Shown: piece by piece, positions 39,369 to 47,618 of the stretch
Numbering within the stretch: the first letter of the stretch is position 1
Layout of the letters: each line of letters starts with the position of its first letter
Source of the DNA: Mesorhizobium sp.
GTDB taxonomy: Bacteria > Pseudomonadota > Alphaproteobacteria > Rhizobiales > Rhizobiaceae
NCBI GenBank assembly: GCA_004020875.1
Contig: SAPZ01000012.1
Coordinates: 124,001-188,000 of the forward strand
Direction of reading: 5' to 3'
DNA: 64,000 bases
The notes under the pieces: generated by a model
The model's input: only the letters and a program-made list of their open reading frames with translations
Told to the model about the DNA's origin: nothing
The model's database searches: none
Position numbers and translations under genes: made by a program

Positions 39369-40733
39369 ATGATCCGCACTCTTTTTGCGACCACCGCGAT
39401 CGCTACACTGCTCGCAACCGGCGCCTTTGCACAGACGACCCCCGCTCCGGCTCAACAGGCCCCCGCAGCTGAAAGCACGGCTCCGGTGCCGCGTGCCGAA
39501 GGCGCGCTGATGTCCAACATCATCGGCGAGTCCGTCTATAACGGCACCGGCGACGACGCTCAGAACATCGGCAAGGTCGATGATGTCGTCTTCGATTCCA
39601 GCGGCAAGGCCAAGTCCGCCATCATCGGCGTTGGCGGCTTTCTGGGCGTTGGCAAGAAGGACGTCGCTTTCGACTACGGCAAGCTGGAATGGGCCGAGAA
39701 GAATGGCGACCGTTGGCTGGTGGCCAAGACCACGAAGGACGAGCTGAAAGCCCAGCCGGAATTCGACCGCAAGCCTTACGATCCGGCGCGATCGGCCGAC
39801 GCGACTCAGCCGGCTACCACCGATGCGACGGGGACGCAGAAGCAGGCCGCCGCGCAGCCTGCCGAGCCGGTGAAGAAGGCCGAGGGCAACCTCGCCACCA
39901 ATATCATGGGCGAGTCGGTGTACAACGGCACCGCGGATAACGCCCAGAAGATCGGCGACGTGAAGGACATCGTGCTTGCCAAGGACGGCAAGGCCGAATC
40001 GCTGGTGATCGGCGTCGGCGGCTTCCTCGGCATCGGCACGAAGAACGTCGCCTATGACTTCGCCAAGGCAAAATGGGCCGAGAAGAACGGCGACCGCTGG
40101 CTGGTGGCCGAGACGACGAAGGAGGAACTGCAGGCCCAGCCAGACTTCAACCGCAAGGCCTATGATCCTGCGCCGGCCACGACGACGGCCGCGAACAACG
40201 CTCCTGCAGCGACCACACCTGCGGTGGTGTCTTCGGACACGACCTCCGACAAGGGGGCCAAGCCGGCAGAGCCCGCCAAGTCGACCGCGGAGACCAAGCC
40301 TGCGACGGCGCCGGCCCAGACCATGGCTGAAAACAAACCTGCCGATAATGGCGCTGCGGCCACCGACGCCACCAAGACCGCATCGATCGACAAGTCGACG
40401 CTGACCGAAATGCCCATGGGCAATATCAGGGTCGATGACCTGAAGGGTACGACGGTCTATGGCGCCAACGACGCCAAGATCGGTTCCATCGGCGACGTCG
40501 TACTGACGCCCGACAACAAGCCGGACGCGGTCATCGTCGATGTCGGCGGTTTCCTCGGCATCGGCGCCAAGGAGGTGGCGGTCGGCATGGACAAGCTCAA
40601 GTTCATGACAGACAAGAACGGCAAGAAATATCTCTACACCAACTTCACCAAGGAACAGCTGCAGGCGCAGACGGCCTATGACAAGAGCAGTTATGCCGCC
40701 AATCGCGACCAGCAGCGGATGTTGCTGAAGTAA
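39369..40733 (+). CDS. Exported protein with three PRC-barrel domains
   Basis: 454 residues. A signal peptide (about 21 residues, cleavage after GAFA) is followed by three PRC-barrel repeats at about 45-135, 175-265 and 355-445. Each has the pattern IG-DVV/IV...GVGGFLG(V/I)G. Repeats 1 and 2 are closest (ESVYNGT, WAEKNGDRWLVA). Linkers are rich in Ala, Pro, Thr and Lys, the longest about 80 residues. Exported PRC-barrel proteins are common in rhizobia with unknown role. The ATG follows GAGGAGAGACCATC. Sigma-EcfG promoter upstream, bidirectional terminator downstream. Confidence 0.85.
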   Translation: MIRTLFATTAIATLLATGAFAQTTPAPAQQAPAAESTAPVPRAEGALMSNIIGESVYNGTGDDAQNIGKVDDVVFDSSGKAKSAIIGVGGFLGVGKKDVAFDYGKLEWAEKNGDRWLVAKTTKDELKAQPEFDRKPYDPARSADATQPATTDATGTQKQAAAQPAEPVKKAEGNLATNIMGESVYNGTADNAQKIGDVKDIVLAKDGKAESLVIGVGGFLGIGTKNVAYDFAKAKWAEKNGDRWLVAETTKEELQAQPDFNRKAYDPAPATTTAANNAPAATTPAVVSSDTTSDKGAKPAEPAKSTAETKPATAPAQTMAENKPADNGAAATDATKTASIDKSTLTEMPMGNIRVDDLKGTTVYGANDAKIGSIGDVVLTPDNKPDAVIVDVGGFLGIGAKEVAVGMDKLKFMTDKNGKKYLYTNFTKEQLQAQTAYDKSSYAANRDQQRMLLK

Positions 40734-40746
40734 ACGAATAGAGCAG

Positions 40747-40782
40747 AAGGGCAGCGGGTGGATTTCCCACATGCTGCCCTTT
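40747..40782. terminator. Bidirectional terminator between the PRC-barrel gene and the sulfatase gene
   Basis: AAGGGCAGC (40747-40755) pairs with GCTGCCCTT (40773-40781) around a partly structured loop. It lies 13 bases after one stop and 4 bases after the other. T content of the tails is modest. Confidence 0.6.
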
Positions 40783-40785
40783 GCC

Positions 40786-42348
40786 TTACTGCGCCATTGG
40801 CCGATTCACGTATCCGGCCACGCCGTCGTCCGTCAGCTCAGACAATGCCAGCGACTGGTCGAGGTGAGCGGCGCGCCAGGCAAGCATCTTCTCCGCGAAC
40901 TCCAGCCGCACCGGCAGATAAGCCGGGTCGTTCGCCACGTTGTTCAGTTCTTCCGGGTCTTGCGCCAGGTCGAACAGAAGCGGCGGCAGGCCGCCACCGA
41001 AATGAACATATTTGAAGTCGGCCGAGCGGATGACGGCGAGGTTACAGTCGCGCGACTCCATGCCGAAATGGCGTTCGGCTTCGCCTTCCGCTATCGTGCG
41101 GAAGTCGAATTCCCAATGCGCGGCGTCGCGCCAGTTCCCGGGCCGGTCACCGTCAAGCCACGGCGTGAGCGAGCGGCCGTCGAGATGGCGCTGCGGCGCG
41201 GAGCCGATCAGGTCGAGCAAGGTTGGAAAGACGTCCACGGCTTCGGTGAAATGATCCACGGATGAACCCGCCGCGGCTCTCCGGTGCGGGTCGCGGACGA
41301 TCAGCGGAACGTGATAGCTGCCGTCGAAGAAGCCGCCTTTGCCGAGCATGAAATGATCGCCCATCATCTCGGCGTGGTCGGATGTAAGCACGATGATGGT
41401 GTCGTCCCAGGCGCCTGCCGATCTGATCGCCCGCCAGATGCGGCCGAGCTGCGCATCGACTTCCGAGATCATGCCGTAATAGATCGCGCGGATACGGCGG
41501 AAATTCTCCTCGCTCCAGTCCGGCACGTTGCCCTCTATGCCCGGAACGAATTTCGTTCTTTTCTGGAGGGCGAGATCGTAGGCGAGGTAGGGGTGGCTCG
41601 CGGCTTCGGCTTGCCGATTTGCCGCGCGCTTGAAGGCAGGACCTTCAGCCGGATCGTACATGGCGTTGTAAGGCTCCGGCACGATGAAGGGCGGGTGCGG
41701 GCTGATGAAGGAAATGTGCGCGAACCATGGCGCCCGCTCCTCCTGCTCGCCAAGCCAACGGATGAATTCGCCGGCCAGGAAAGCGCTCGGCGTTTGGTCC
41801 TTCGAATAGACCGGCGGCGCGTTGGTGACGTCGCATTCCGCCTGCCCTTCGGCCGGACGGTGGATGCCGGGGCTGCCGGCGCCCGTGTCGATGCCTTGCG
41901 CCCGCAGCCATGACAGCCACTGCTTCTGATGCTCAGGCAAAGCTTGCCGGACAGTGAAGCCCGGCAACACGCCCTCATAACTGCGCAGGCGCGGATCCCT
42001 GGCCGCTAGCCGGCGCGGGTCGAGCGAGACATCGGTGTAGCCGAACAGGGTCGGGTCGTAGCCCGCCGCGCGCGCCGAAAGCGCGATGTTGCCATGGCGC
42101 GCGTCGAGAGGCGTGCCGTTGCGACAGACGCGATTGTTCATCTGATAAAGCCCGGTATAGAGACACGCGCGTGCGGGAGAACAGGGTGCTGCTCCGCCAT
42201 AATGGCGGCGGAAGAGAACGCCCTCGGCTGCGAGCGCATCCGCATTCGGCGTCCTCACCACCGGATGGCCGGCCGCCGACAGGCAATCGCCGCGCCATTG
42301 GTCGCAGGTGATGAGGAGAACATTCGGGCGGCGAGACTGGTGGTCCAA
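40786..42348 (-). CDS. Sulfatase-family hydrolase, phosphonate monoester hydrolase-like
   Basis: 520 residues, alkaline-phosphatase superfamily. The N-terminus PNVLLITCDQWRGD supplies metal ligands. The motif PCSPARACLYTG places the cysteine to be converted to formylglycine at Cys56. LTSDHAEMMGDHFMLGKG provides the second metal-site cluster. Length and pattern are closest to rhizobial phosphonate monoester hydrolase/arylsulfatase enzymes, so it may cleave phosphonate or phosphate/sulfate esters. The start is TTG (complement of 42346-42348) with a strong site GAGGAGACGATC. It shares a 215-base divergent region with the dioxygenase operon. Confidence 0.87.
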   Translation of the reverse strand: MDHQSRRPNVLLITCDQWRGDCLSAAGHPVVRTPNADALAAEGVLFRRHYGGAAPCSPARACLYTGLYQMNNRVCRNGTPLDARHGNIALSARAAGYDPTLFGYTDVSLDPRRLAARDPRLRSYEGVLPGFTVRQALPEHQKQWLSWLRAQGIDTGAGSPGIHRPAEGQAECDVTNAPPVYSKDQTPSAFLAGEFIRWLGEQEERAPWFAHISFISPHPPFIVPEPYNAMYDPAEGPAFKRAANRQAEAASHPYLAYDLALQKRTKFVPGIEGNVPDWSEENFRRIRAIYYGMISEVDAQLGRIWRAIRSAGAWDDTIIVLTSDHAEMMGDHFMLGKGGFFDGSYHVPLIVRDPHRRAAAGSSVDHFTEAVDVFPTLLDLIGSAPQRHLDGRSLTPWLDGDRPGNWRDAAHWEFDFRTIAEGEAERHFGMESRDCNLAVIRSADFKYVHFGGGLPPLLFDLAQDPEELNNVANDPAYLPVRLEFAEKMLAWRAAHLDQSLALSELTDDGVAGYVNRPMAQ

Positions 42349-42436
42349 GATCGTCTCCTCGTGGAAGCGCCCTCAGATGGAACGGAAATCACTGGCGTTG
42401 CAAGTCAGTGGTGGTGATAGTTCGGTGAACATATTT

Positions 42437-42450
42437 TGAACGATCGTTCA
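42437..42450. promoter_or_regulatory. Palindromic operator candidate (TetR/BetI-like)
   Basis: A perfect 14-base palindrome TGAACGATCGTTCA in the divergent region between the sulfatase and dioxygenase genes, 114 bases before the dioxygenase start. It matches 12 of 14 positions of the site at 49771-49784. Confidence 0.55.
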
Positions 42451-42563
42451 CATTATTGATACAGTCCATTCTGTGTATGCCCGCTTTGCCGAAGGCCCGC
42501 CTATCCTCATATTGGCGTGGACAGCGGCGAGGGCCGCGCAAGAACAAGGGAAGGAGCACGACC

Positions 42564-43496
42564 ATGCTCAATCAGATCCAGGGCCTGCATCACGTCACCT
42601 CGATGGCGAGCGACGCACGCCGCAACAATGAATTCTTCACGAAGAAGCTCGGCCTGCGCCGGGTGAAGAAGACCGTCAATTTCGACGCGCCGGATGTCTA
42701 CCATCTCTACTACGCCGACGAGGTCGGCACACCGGGTTCGGTGATGACCTATTTTCCGTTCCCCGATATCGGCAAAGGCCGGCACGGCGTCGGCGAGGTC
42801 GGCACGACGGTGTTCTCGGTGCCGGAGGGCACGCTCGCCTATTGGGAAAAGCGCTTCGCAGATGAGGGCGTGGGCAATGTTGCCCGCACCGAAAGCTTCG
42901 GCGAAAAGCGGCTCACCTTCACCGGCCCGGACGGCGACAGCTTCGCGCTGGTCGAGGACAAGGCCGACAGCAGAGCGCCCTGGGTCAAGGGCAGTGTTCC
43001 CGGTGACGAGGCGATCCGCGGCTTTCACTCGGTCTCGCTCCGGCTGAAGGACGGCGGCGCCACCGAGGAGCTCTTGAAGTTCATGGGCTATGAAGAGTTC
43101 GACAAGTCCGGCAACGTCCGCCGGCTGGCGATCAAGAACGGCAATGGCGCCGATGTCGTCGACATCGAATCGCTGCCGGGCGCCGGCTTCGCCAATCTCG
43201 GCGCCGGCTCGGTGCACCACGTCGCCTTTGCGGTCGAGGATCGCGCCAAGCAGCTTGAGGTGCGCAAAGCACTGATCGACACCGGCTATGGCGTGACGCC
43301 GGTCATCGATCGCGATTATTTCTGGGCGATCTACTTTCGCACGCCGGGCGGCGTCCTGTTCGAGGTGGCCACCAACGAACCCGGCTTCGACCGCGACGAG
43401 GATACCGCGCATCTCGGCGAGGCGCTGAAGCTGCCGACGCAGCATCAGCATCTGCGGCCTTACCTCGAAGAGCACCTGCAGAAGCTGGAAGACTGA
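42564..43496 (+). CDS. Ring-cleaving dioxygenase (MhqO-like, VOC superfamily)
   Basis: 310 residues with two VOC modules. Metal-ligand regions are GLHHVTSMAS near the N-terminus, VHHVAFAVED in the second half and FRTPGGVLFEVATNEPGF near the end. This is the layout of MhqO/MhqA-type extradiol dioxygenases that open hydroquinone-like rings. The ATG at 42564 follows GGAAGGAGCACGACC; an upstream ATG at 42456 gives an unrelated extension. It forms an operon with an MhqD-like esterase (4 bases away) and a GNAT protein. Confidence 0.88.
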   Translation: MLNQIQGLHHVTSMASDARRNNEFFTKKLGLRRVKKTVNFDAPDVYHLYYADEVGTPGSVMTYFPFPDIGKGRHGVGEVGTTVFSVPEGTLAYWEKRFADEGVGNVARTESFGEKRLTFTGPDGDSFALVEDKADSRAPWVKGSVPGDEAIRGFHSVSLRLKDGGATEELLKFMGYEEFDKSGNVRRLAIKNGNGADVVDIESLPGAGFANLGAGSVHHVAFAVEDRAKQLEVRKALIDTGYGVTPVIDRDYFWAIYFRTPGGVLFEVATNEPGFDRDEDTAHLGEALKLPTQHQHLRPYLEEHLQKLED

Positions 43497-43500
43497 AGCC

Positions 43501-44124
43501 ATGAGCAAGGACGCTTACATCCACAAAATGCTGCCCGGTCCGCCGGGCAGTCCGCTGCTCTTTGTCCTGCACGGCACCGGCGCGGACGAGAACCAGCTTC
43601 TCGGATTCGGCCGCGAGCTTCTGCCTTCGGCGACAATCATCTCGCCGCGCGGCGATGTGTCGGAGCATGGTGCTGCACGTTTCTTCCGCCGCACCGGCGA
43701 GGGGGTCTACGACATGAACGACCTGGCGCGCGCGACATCGAAGATGGCGCGCTTCGTCAGGGCGCATGTCGAGGCGGCAAAGCCCTCGGCGGTGTTCGGT
43801 CTCGGCTATTCCAACGGCGCCAACATCCTGGCTTCGGTGGTGTTCGAGGAGCCGACGCTGTTCGATGCGTCGGCACTCATGCATCCGCTGATCCCGTTCG
43901 AGCCGAAGGTGCAAGGCAGCCTTGCCGGCCGCCACATGCTGATCACGGCCGGCAGGCGCGACCCGATCTGCCCGCCTAATTTGACATCGCGGCTCGAGGC
44001 CTATTTGCGCGCCGATGGCGCGGATGTCACAGTGGAATGGCACGACGGCGGGCATGAAGTTCGGCCGAATGAAATCGAAGCGGTGCGGCGGTTTTTTGCG
44101 CCGGCTGCCGAAGGAGGCAAATAA
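43501..44124 (+). CDS. Alpha/beta-hydrolase (MhqD-like carboxylesterase)
   Basis: 207 residues, cytosolic. The oxyanion region FVLHGTGADENQL, nucleophile elbow GLGYSNGA (Ser in GYSNG), acidic residue near GRRDPICP and histidine in DGGHEV form the catalytic triad. The closest family is the phospholipase/carboxylesterase group, including MhqD, usually encoded with MhqO. It starts 4 bases after the dioxygenase stop. Probable role: hydrolysis of a ring-cleavage or quinone adduct; the substrate is not established. Confidence 0.88.
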   Translation: MSKDAYIHKMLPGPPGSPLLFVLHGTGADENQLLGFGRELLPSATIISPRGDVSEHGAARFFRRTGEGVYDMNDLARATSKMARFVRAHVEAAKPSAVFGLGYSNGANILASVVFEEPTLFDASALMHPLIPFEPKVQGSLAGRHMLITAGRRDPICPPNLTSRLEAYLRADGADVTVEWHDGGHEVRPNEIEAVRRFFAPAAEGGK

Positions 44125-44424
44125 ATGGCTGACCAATTGCCCGAGATCGAACTGGAAGACCGGGGCTCCAAGGGGCGCTACGTGCTGCGCGGCCCCGGCG
44201 GCGCCGAAGCCGAGATGACCTTCACCAAGATTGGCGAGCATCAGCTGATCATCGATCATACCGAGGTACCGGACGTGTTTCGCGGCCAGGGCGCCGGGCT
44301 TCGGCTCGTCACCCGTGCTGTCGAGGATGCGCGCGCGGCCGGCAAGAAGATCATCCCGCTCTGCCCCTTCGCCAATGCCCAGTTCCGCCGCCACCCGGAA
44401 TGGGCGGATGTGCTGAAGCATTAG
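44125..44424 (+). CDS. Small GNAT-like N-acetyltransferase (YjdJ type)
   Basis: 99 residues, a minimal GNAT fold. The acetyl-CoA-binding loop VPDVFRGQGAGLRLV and the terminal PLCPFANAQFRRHPEWADV match the small YjdJ/GCN5-like family seen widely in bacteria. It begins directly after the hydrolase stop codon (the two are adjacent), so it is the third gene of the mhq-like operon. The acceptor is unknown. Confidence 0.85.
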   Translation: MADQLPEIELEDRGSKGRYVLRGPGGAEAEMTFTKIGEHQLIIDHTEVPDVFRGQGAGLRLVTRAVEDARAAGKKIIPLCPFANAQFRRHPEWADVLKH

Positions 44425-44553
44425 CGCCGTCCTCACCTTCTCCCACAAGGAAGAAGGGAAAGACGCGCCCCGGCATTTGCGCAGTTCGGCCATCTTGCCT
44501 AAGTTGACGCGTCGCTCGGACGAAACCCGCCGTCCCGCCCGTCCCTTATTGAA

Positions 44554-45624
44554 ATGGCTTCCCTGATGACCGATACCGACCTGATCCCCGTTTTCGACGG
44601 ACATAACGACACGCTGCTGCGGCTTTATCAGTCGAAGGAAGCCGATGTCGAAAAGCTGTTCATCGAGGGAACGCCGGGCGGCCATATCGACCTGCCACGC
44701 GCCAGAAAGGGCGGCTTTGCGGGTGGCATGTTCGCGATCTTTCCGCCGCCGGTCGAAAAGACGAAACGCAGCGCCGTGCCGCCGGCGCCGAGCGACAACG
44801 AGCCGCTGCCGCCCGAGCTGCCGCAGGCCGAGGCAATCACCTCCACCATCGGCATGGCTTCGATCCTGTTTAGGCTGGAGCGCGCCGGCGCGCTGACCGT
44901 CTGCCGCAGCGCCGGCGATGTACGCGACGCTATGGCCAAGGGCTCGATCGCGGCCATTTTCCACATCGAAGGCGTCGAGGCGATCGATCCCGGGCTTGCC
45001 ATGCTCGACGTGCTGCACGCCGCCGGGCTGCGTTCGCTGGGTATCGTCTGGAGCCGTCCCAACGCCTTCGGCAACGGCGTGCCGTTCCGTTTTCCCTCCT
45101 CGCCCGACACCGGACCCGGCCTCACCGATGCCGGCAAGGCGCTGGTCAAGGCGTGCAATCGGCTCAGGATCATGATCGACCTCTCGCATCTCAACGAGAA
45201 GGGTTTTCGCGACGTGGCCGAGCTTAGCGACGCGCCGCTGGTCGCCACCCACTCCAATGTGCATGCGATCTGCGGCCATTCGCGCAACCTGACCGACTGG
45301 CAGCTCGGCGCGATCCGCGAATCGGGTGGCATGGTCGGCCTTAACTTCGCCACCGGATTCTTGCGCGAGGATGGCCGCATGAACGCCGACACCAGCATCG
45401 ACATCATGGTGCGCCACATCGATTCGCTGCTGCAGGCGCTGGGCGAGGATGGTGTCGGTCTGGGATCTGATTTCGATGGCGCCATGATCCCGGCCCCCAT
45501 CGGCGACGTCGCCGGACTGCCCAAGTTGATCGATGCGCTCGCGGTGCGCGGTTTCGGGCGCGCGCTGATCGAGAAGATCGCTTATCGGAACTGGTTGAGC
45601 GTGCTGGAAAGAACCATAGGGTGA
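44554..45624 (+). CDS. Membrane dipeptidase (peptidase M19 family)
   Basis: 356 residues. Zinc ligands of the M19 amidohydrolase fold are visible: DGHND at the N-terminus, FHIEGVEAI, MIDLSHLNEKG, ATHSNVHAICGHSRN and GSDFDGA. Hydrolyses dipeptides, possibly including D-amino-acid forms. No signal peptide is evident, as in many bacterial members. Start is either the ATG at 44554 or the one at 44566; neither has a strong site. It is convergent with an oxidoreductase remnant. Confidence 0.92.
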   Translation: MASLMTDTDLIPVFDGHNDTLLRLYQSKEADVEKLFIEGTPGGHIDLPRARKGGFAGGMFAIFPPPVEKTKRSAVPPAPSDNEPLPPELPQAEAITSTIGMASILFRLERAGALTVCRSAGDVRDAMAKGSIAAIFHIEGVEAIDPGLAMLDVLHAAGLRSLGIVWSRPNAFGNGVPFRFPSSPDTGPGLTDAGKALVKACNRLRIMIDLSHLNEKGFRDVAELSDAPLVATHSNVHAICGHSRNLTDWQLGAIRESGGMVGLNFATGFLREDGRMNADTSIDIMVRHIDSLLQALGEDGVGLGSDFDGAMIPAPIGDVAGLPKLIDALAVRGFGRALIEKIAYRNWLSVLERTIG

Positions 45625-45631
45625 AGCGCGC

Positions 45632-45984
45632 TTACTGCGCGTAACCCATGCGGGTCAGCTGGTCGAAGGTCAGCTCGCCCTGAAAAATGTTGCCTTCGGT
45701 GAGGCCGACCTCGGCCTCGATCTCGCGCGGCGTGCGCACCATGTGGACGATGCGGTCGCGGAAGCCCGGCGAATATTGCGCGATCTGGGAAATCACGCTT
45801 TCGGCGAAGCCGTCGCGGTCGGCATCGGTCCAGTCACGCCCGTCGATCTTGGGCGGCGCGTATTGGACGAAGCAGCTCATGAAGTGCTTTCCCGGCGGCG
45901 CCATGGTCGGGTCGAGCGTGGTCGGGATCATCATGTCGAGGAAGGGATCGGCCGACCAGCGCCCGGCCTTCCAGTCGTCGAAGG
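45632..45984 (-). pseudogene. C-terminal remnant of an FAD-dependent oxidoreductase (PYROXD2-like)
   Basis: About 117 residues matching the end of NAD(P)/FAD oxidoreductases of the phytoene-desaturase/PYROXD2 kind: DDWKAGRWSADPFLDMMIP, APPGKHFMSCFVQYAPP and a C-terminus LTFDQLTRMGYAQ. The FAD-binding N-terminal ~400 residues are missing. Upstream, homology stops abruptly near 45984 and is replaced by the reverse complement of a methyltransferase gene. No start codon fits, so it is a deletion remnant. Confidence 0.75.
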
Positions 45985-46653
45985 CCTGTTGCTCAAGGGC
46001 AAGACGATCCTGGATATCGGCTGCGGCGCCGGCGGCATCACGCTGCATCTGGTGGCAAGGCACGGCGCGGCTTGCGCCATCGGTTTCGATGTCGAAAAGC
46101 CGGTAATCGAAGCGGCAAGGCAAGGAGCGATAAGGCACGGCCTCGATGATCGCGTCAGCTTCATCCAGGCGCCGCCGGGGCCGCTGCCTTTCGCCGACGC
46201 CTCCTTCGATGTCGTTTTCTCCAAGGACGCGCTTCTGCATGCGCCGGACAAGGATTCGCTGTTTGCTGAAATCTTCCGTGTGCTGAAGCTGGGCGGGGTG
46301 TTTGCCGCGTCGAACTGGATGATCGCGCATGACGGCGAACCGTCGCCTGAGATGAAGGCTTATATAGCTGCCGAAGGGCTCTCTTTCGCCATGGCCTCGC
46401 CGGCGCTTTATGCCGAAGCGATGCGGCGCGCCGGCCTCACCGACATCACGGTGCGCGACCGCAATCCATGGTACCGCGAGGTCGCGCGCGAAGAGCTTTC
46501 ACGGCTCAAGGGTCGCTCTACGCGCAGGCCGCGGCGGCGGTCGGCGCGGCCTATGTCGACAAGAACATCAGGACCTGGGAGGCGATGCAGAAGGTGCTTG
46601 ACAGTGGCGAGCACCGCCCCACTCATCTGCGCGGTTGGAAGCCGGTTGGATAG
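45985..46653 (+). pseudogene. Truncated and frameshifted SAM-dependent methyltransferase
   Basis: Class I methyltransferase. Motif I (ILDIGCGAGG) begins only a few residues after the junction, so the N-terminal substrate domain is lost. Later motifs PFADASFDVVFSKDAL and VLKLGGVFAASNW are intact. Near 46514 a one-base loss shifts frame: the continuing sequence SLYAQAAAAVGAAYVDKN ... LRGWKPVG, ending at 46653, is in another frame. It resembles small-amine or phosphoethanolamine methyltransferases, but the family is uncertain. It adjoins the TetR gene, 6 bases downstream. Confidence 0.72.
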
Positions 46654-46659
46654 CCGGCG

Positions 46660-47343
46660 ATGCTGGAGACCGTCACACCCATGAAGACCGAGGCGAGCGA
46701 TGCTCTCTCCGAAGCGGCGCAAAAAGGCGATGCCGAAAAGCGCGGCCGCAAGGCCTCGAAAGAGGTTAGGCGGTTGCAGCTGATCGAGGCGACGATCGAT
46801 TCACTGGCCAAGCGCGGCTATGCCGAAACCACGATGGCCGATGTCGCCGACGGCGCAGGCCTGTCGCGGGGCATCGTCAACTTCCACTTCGAGAGCAAGG
46901 AAAAGCTGCTTATCGCCACGCTGCAGCATATGTATGACGAGTATTCGGCGCATTGGCGCACCGCCTTACAGAAGGCGGGCGACGATCCGGCCAGGCAGCT
47001 GCAGTATCTGGTCTGGGCCGATTTCGACCGCTCGATCTGCAACAAGCGCAAGCTCGCCGCCTGGCTCGCCTTCTGGGGTGAAGCCAAGTCGCGGCCGACC
47101 TACCAGGCGCTGAGCAGCTCGCGCGACGCCTATTACCAGCAGGTCTTCATCGATCTCTGCACGACGCTCAAGGAAAGCGGCGGCTACAGCTATGACCCCC
47201 AGGCCATCGCGCTGGCGCTGAGCGCCATGCTTGAGGGCCTGTGGCTGCGGCTGATGATGGGGACGGAGGACACCACGCGAGAGACCGCATTGCAGGCTAC
47301 GAATGCGTTTTTGGCCGCAGCCTTCCCGAAACACTTTGGCTAG
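46660..47343 (+). CDS. TetR-family regulator, BetI-like
   Basis: 227 residues. The TetR helix-turn-helix spans about 30-75 (RLQLIEATIDSLAKRGYAE, then MADVADGAGLSRGIVNFHFESK), and the C-terminal ligand domain with WLAFWGEAKSRP resembles BetI, a choline-responsive repressor. The start may instead be the ATG at 46681; neither has a strong site. It is intact amid broken genes. TGAACG-type palindromes at 42437 and 49771 are plausible operators. The ligand is presumably a quaternary or polyamine compound; not proven. Confidence 0.82.
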   Translation: MLETVTPMKTEASDALSEAAQKGDAEKRGRKASKEVRRLQLIEATIDSLAKRGYAETTMADVADGAGLSRGIVNFHFESKEKLLIATLQHMYDEYSAHWRTALQKAGDDPARQLQYLVWADFDRSICNKRKLAAWLAFWGEAKSRPTYQALSSSRDAYYQQVFIDLCTTLKESGGYSYDPQAIALALSAMLEGLWLRLMMGTEDTTRETALQATNAFLAAAFPKHFG

Positions 47344-47423
47344 CGAGAACTGGGGCTAGCAAAATCGGGGTTAGCAACAGCCGGCCAAACAAGACCGGCA
47401 AAACCAAAAGAGGATGGAACAGC

Positions 47424-47510
47424 ATGAAGAAACTCAGCCGACGCCTGACATTGACGCTGGCGCTTGGGAGCGATCGACCCTGCCTGCCTGCAGGCACCTC
47501 TCTGTCGTGA
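47424..47510 (+). pseudogene. 5-prime stub of an ABC transporter substrate-binding protein
   Basis: An ATG with a good site (GAGGATGGAACAGC) begins a typical export signal MKKLSRRLTLTLALG, which then breaks into unrelated residues and stops after 28 codons. The signal and its place between regulator and transporter remnants suggest the start of a periplasmic binding protein (polyamine/opine class) whose body is deleted. The identity rests on context. Confidence 0.5.
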
Positions 47511-47618
47511 GGGGGGGAGTCGGTGCCGAGATCAGCCTTTGGTGACTTCAGCCGGGCTCGCCATCGGCTTTGAATTTTCCTACCTTCTGTCAGAATTCGA
47601 GAAGACCAGGGCCGGCAA

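Noticed and set aside
43303..45417. 704-residue minus-strand frame opposite dioxygenase-esterase-dipeptidase
   Set aside because: Spans three well-supported genes on the other strand and has no recognisable domain.
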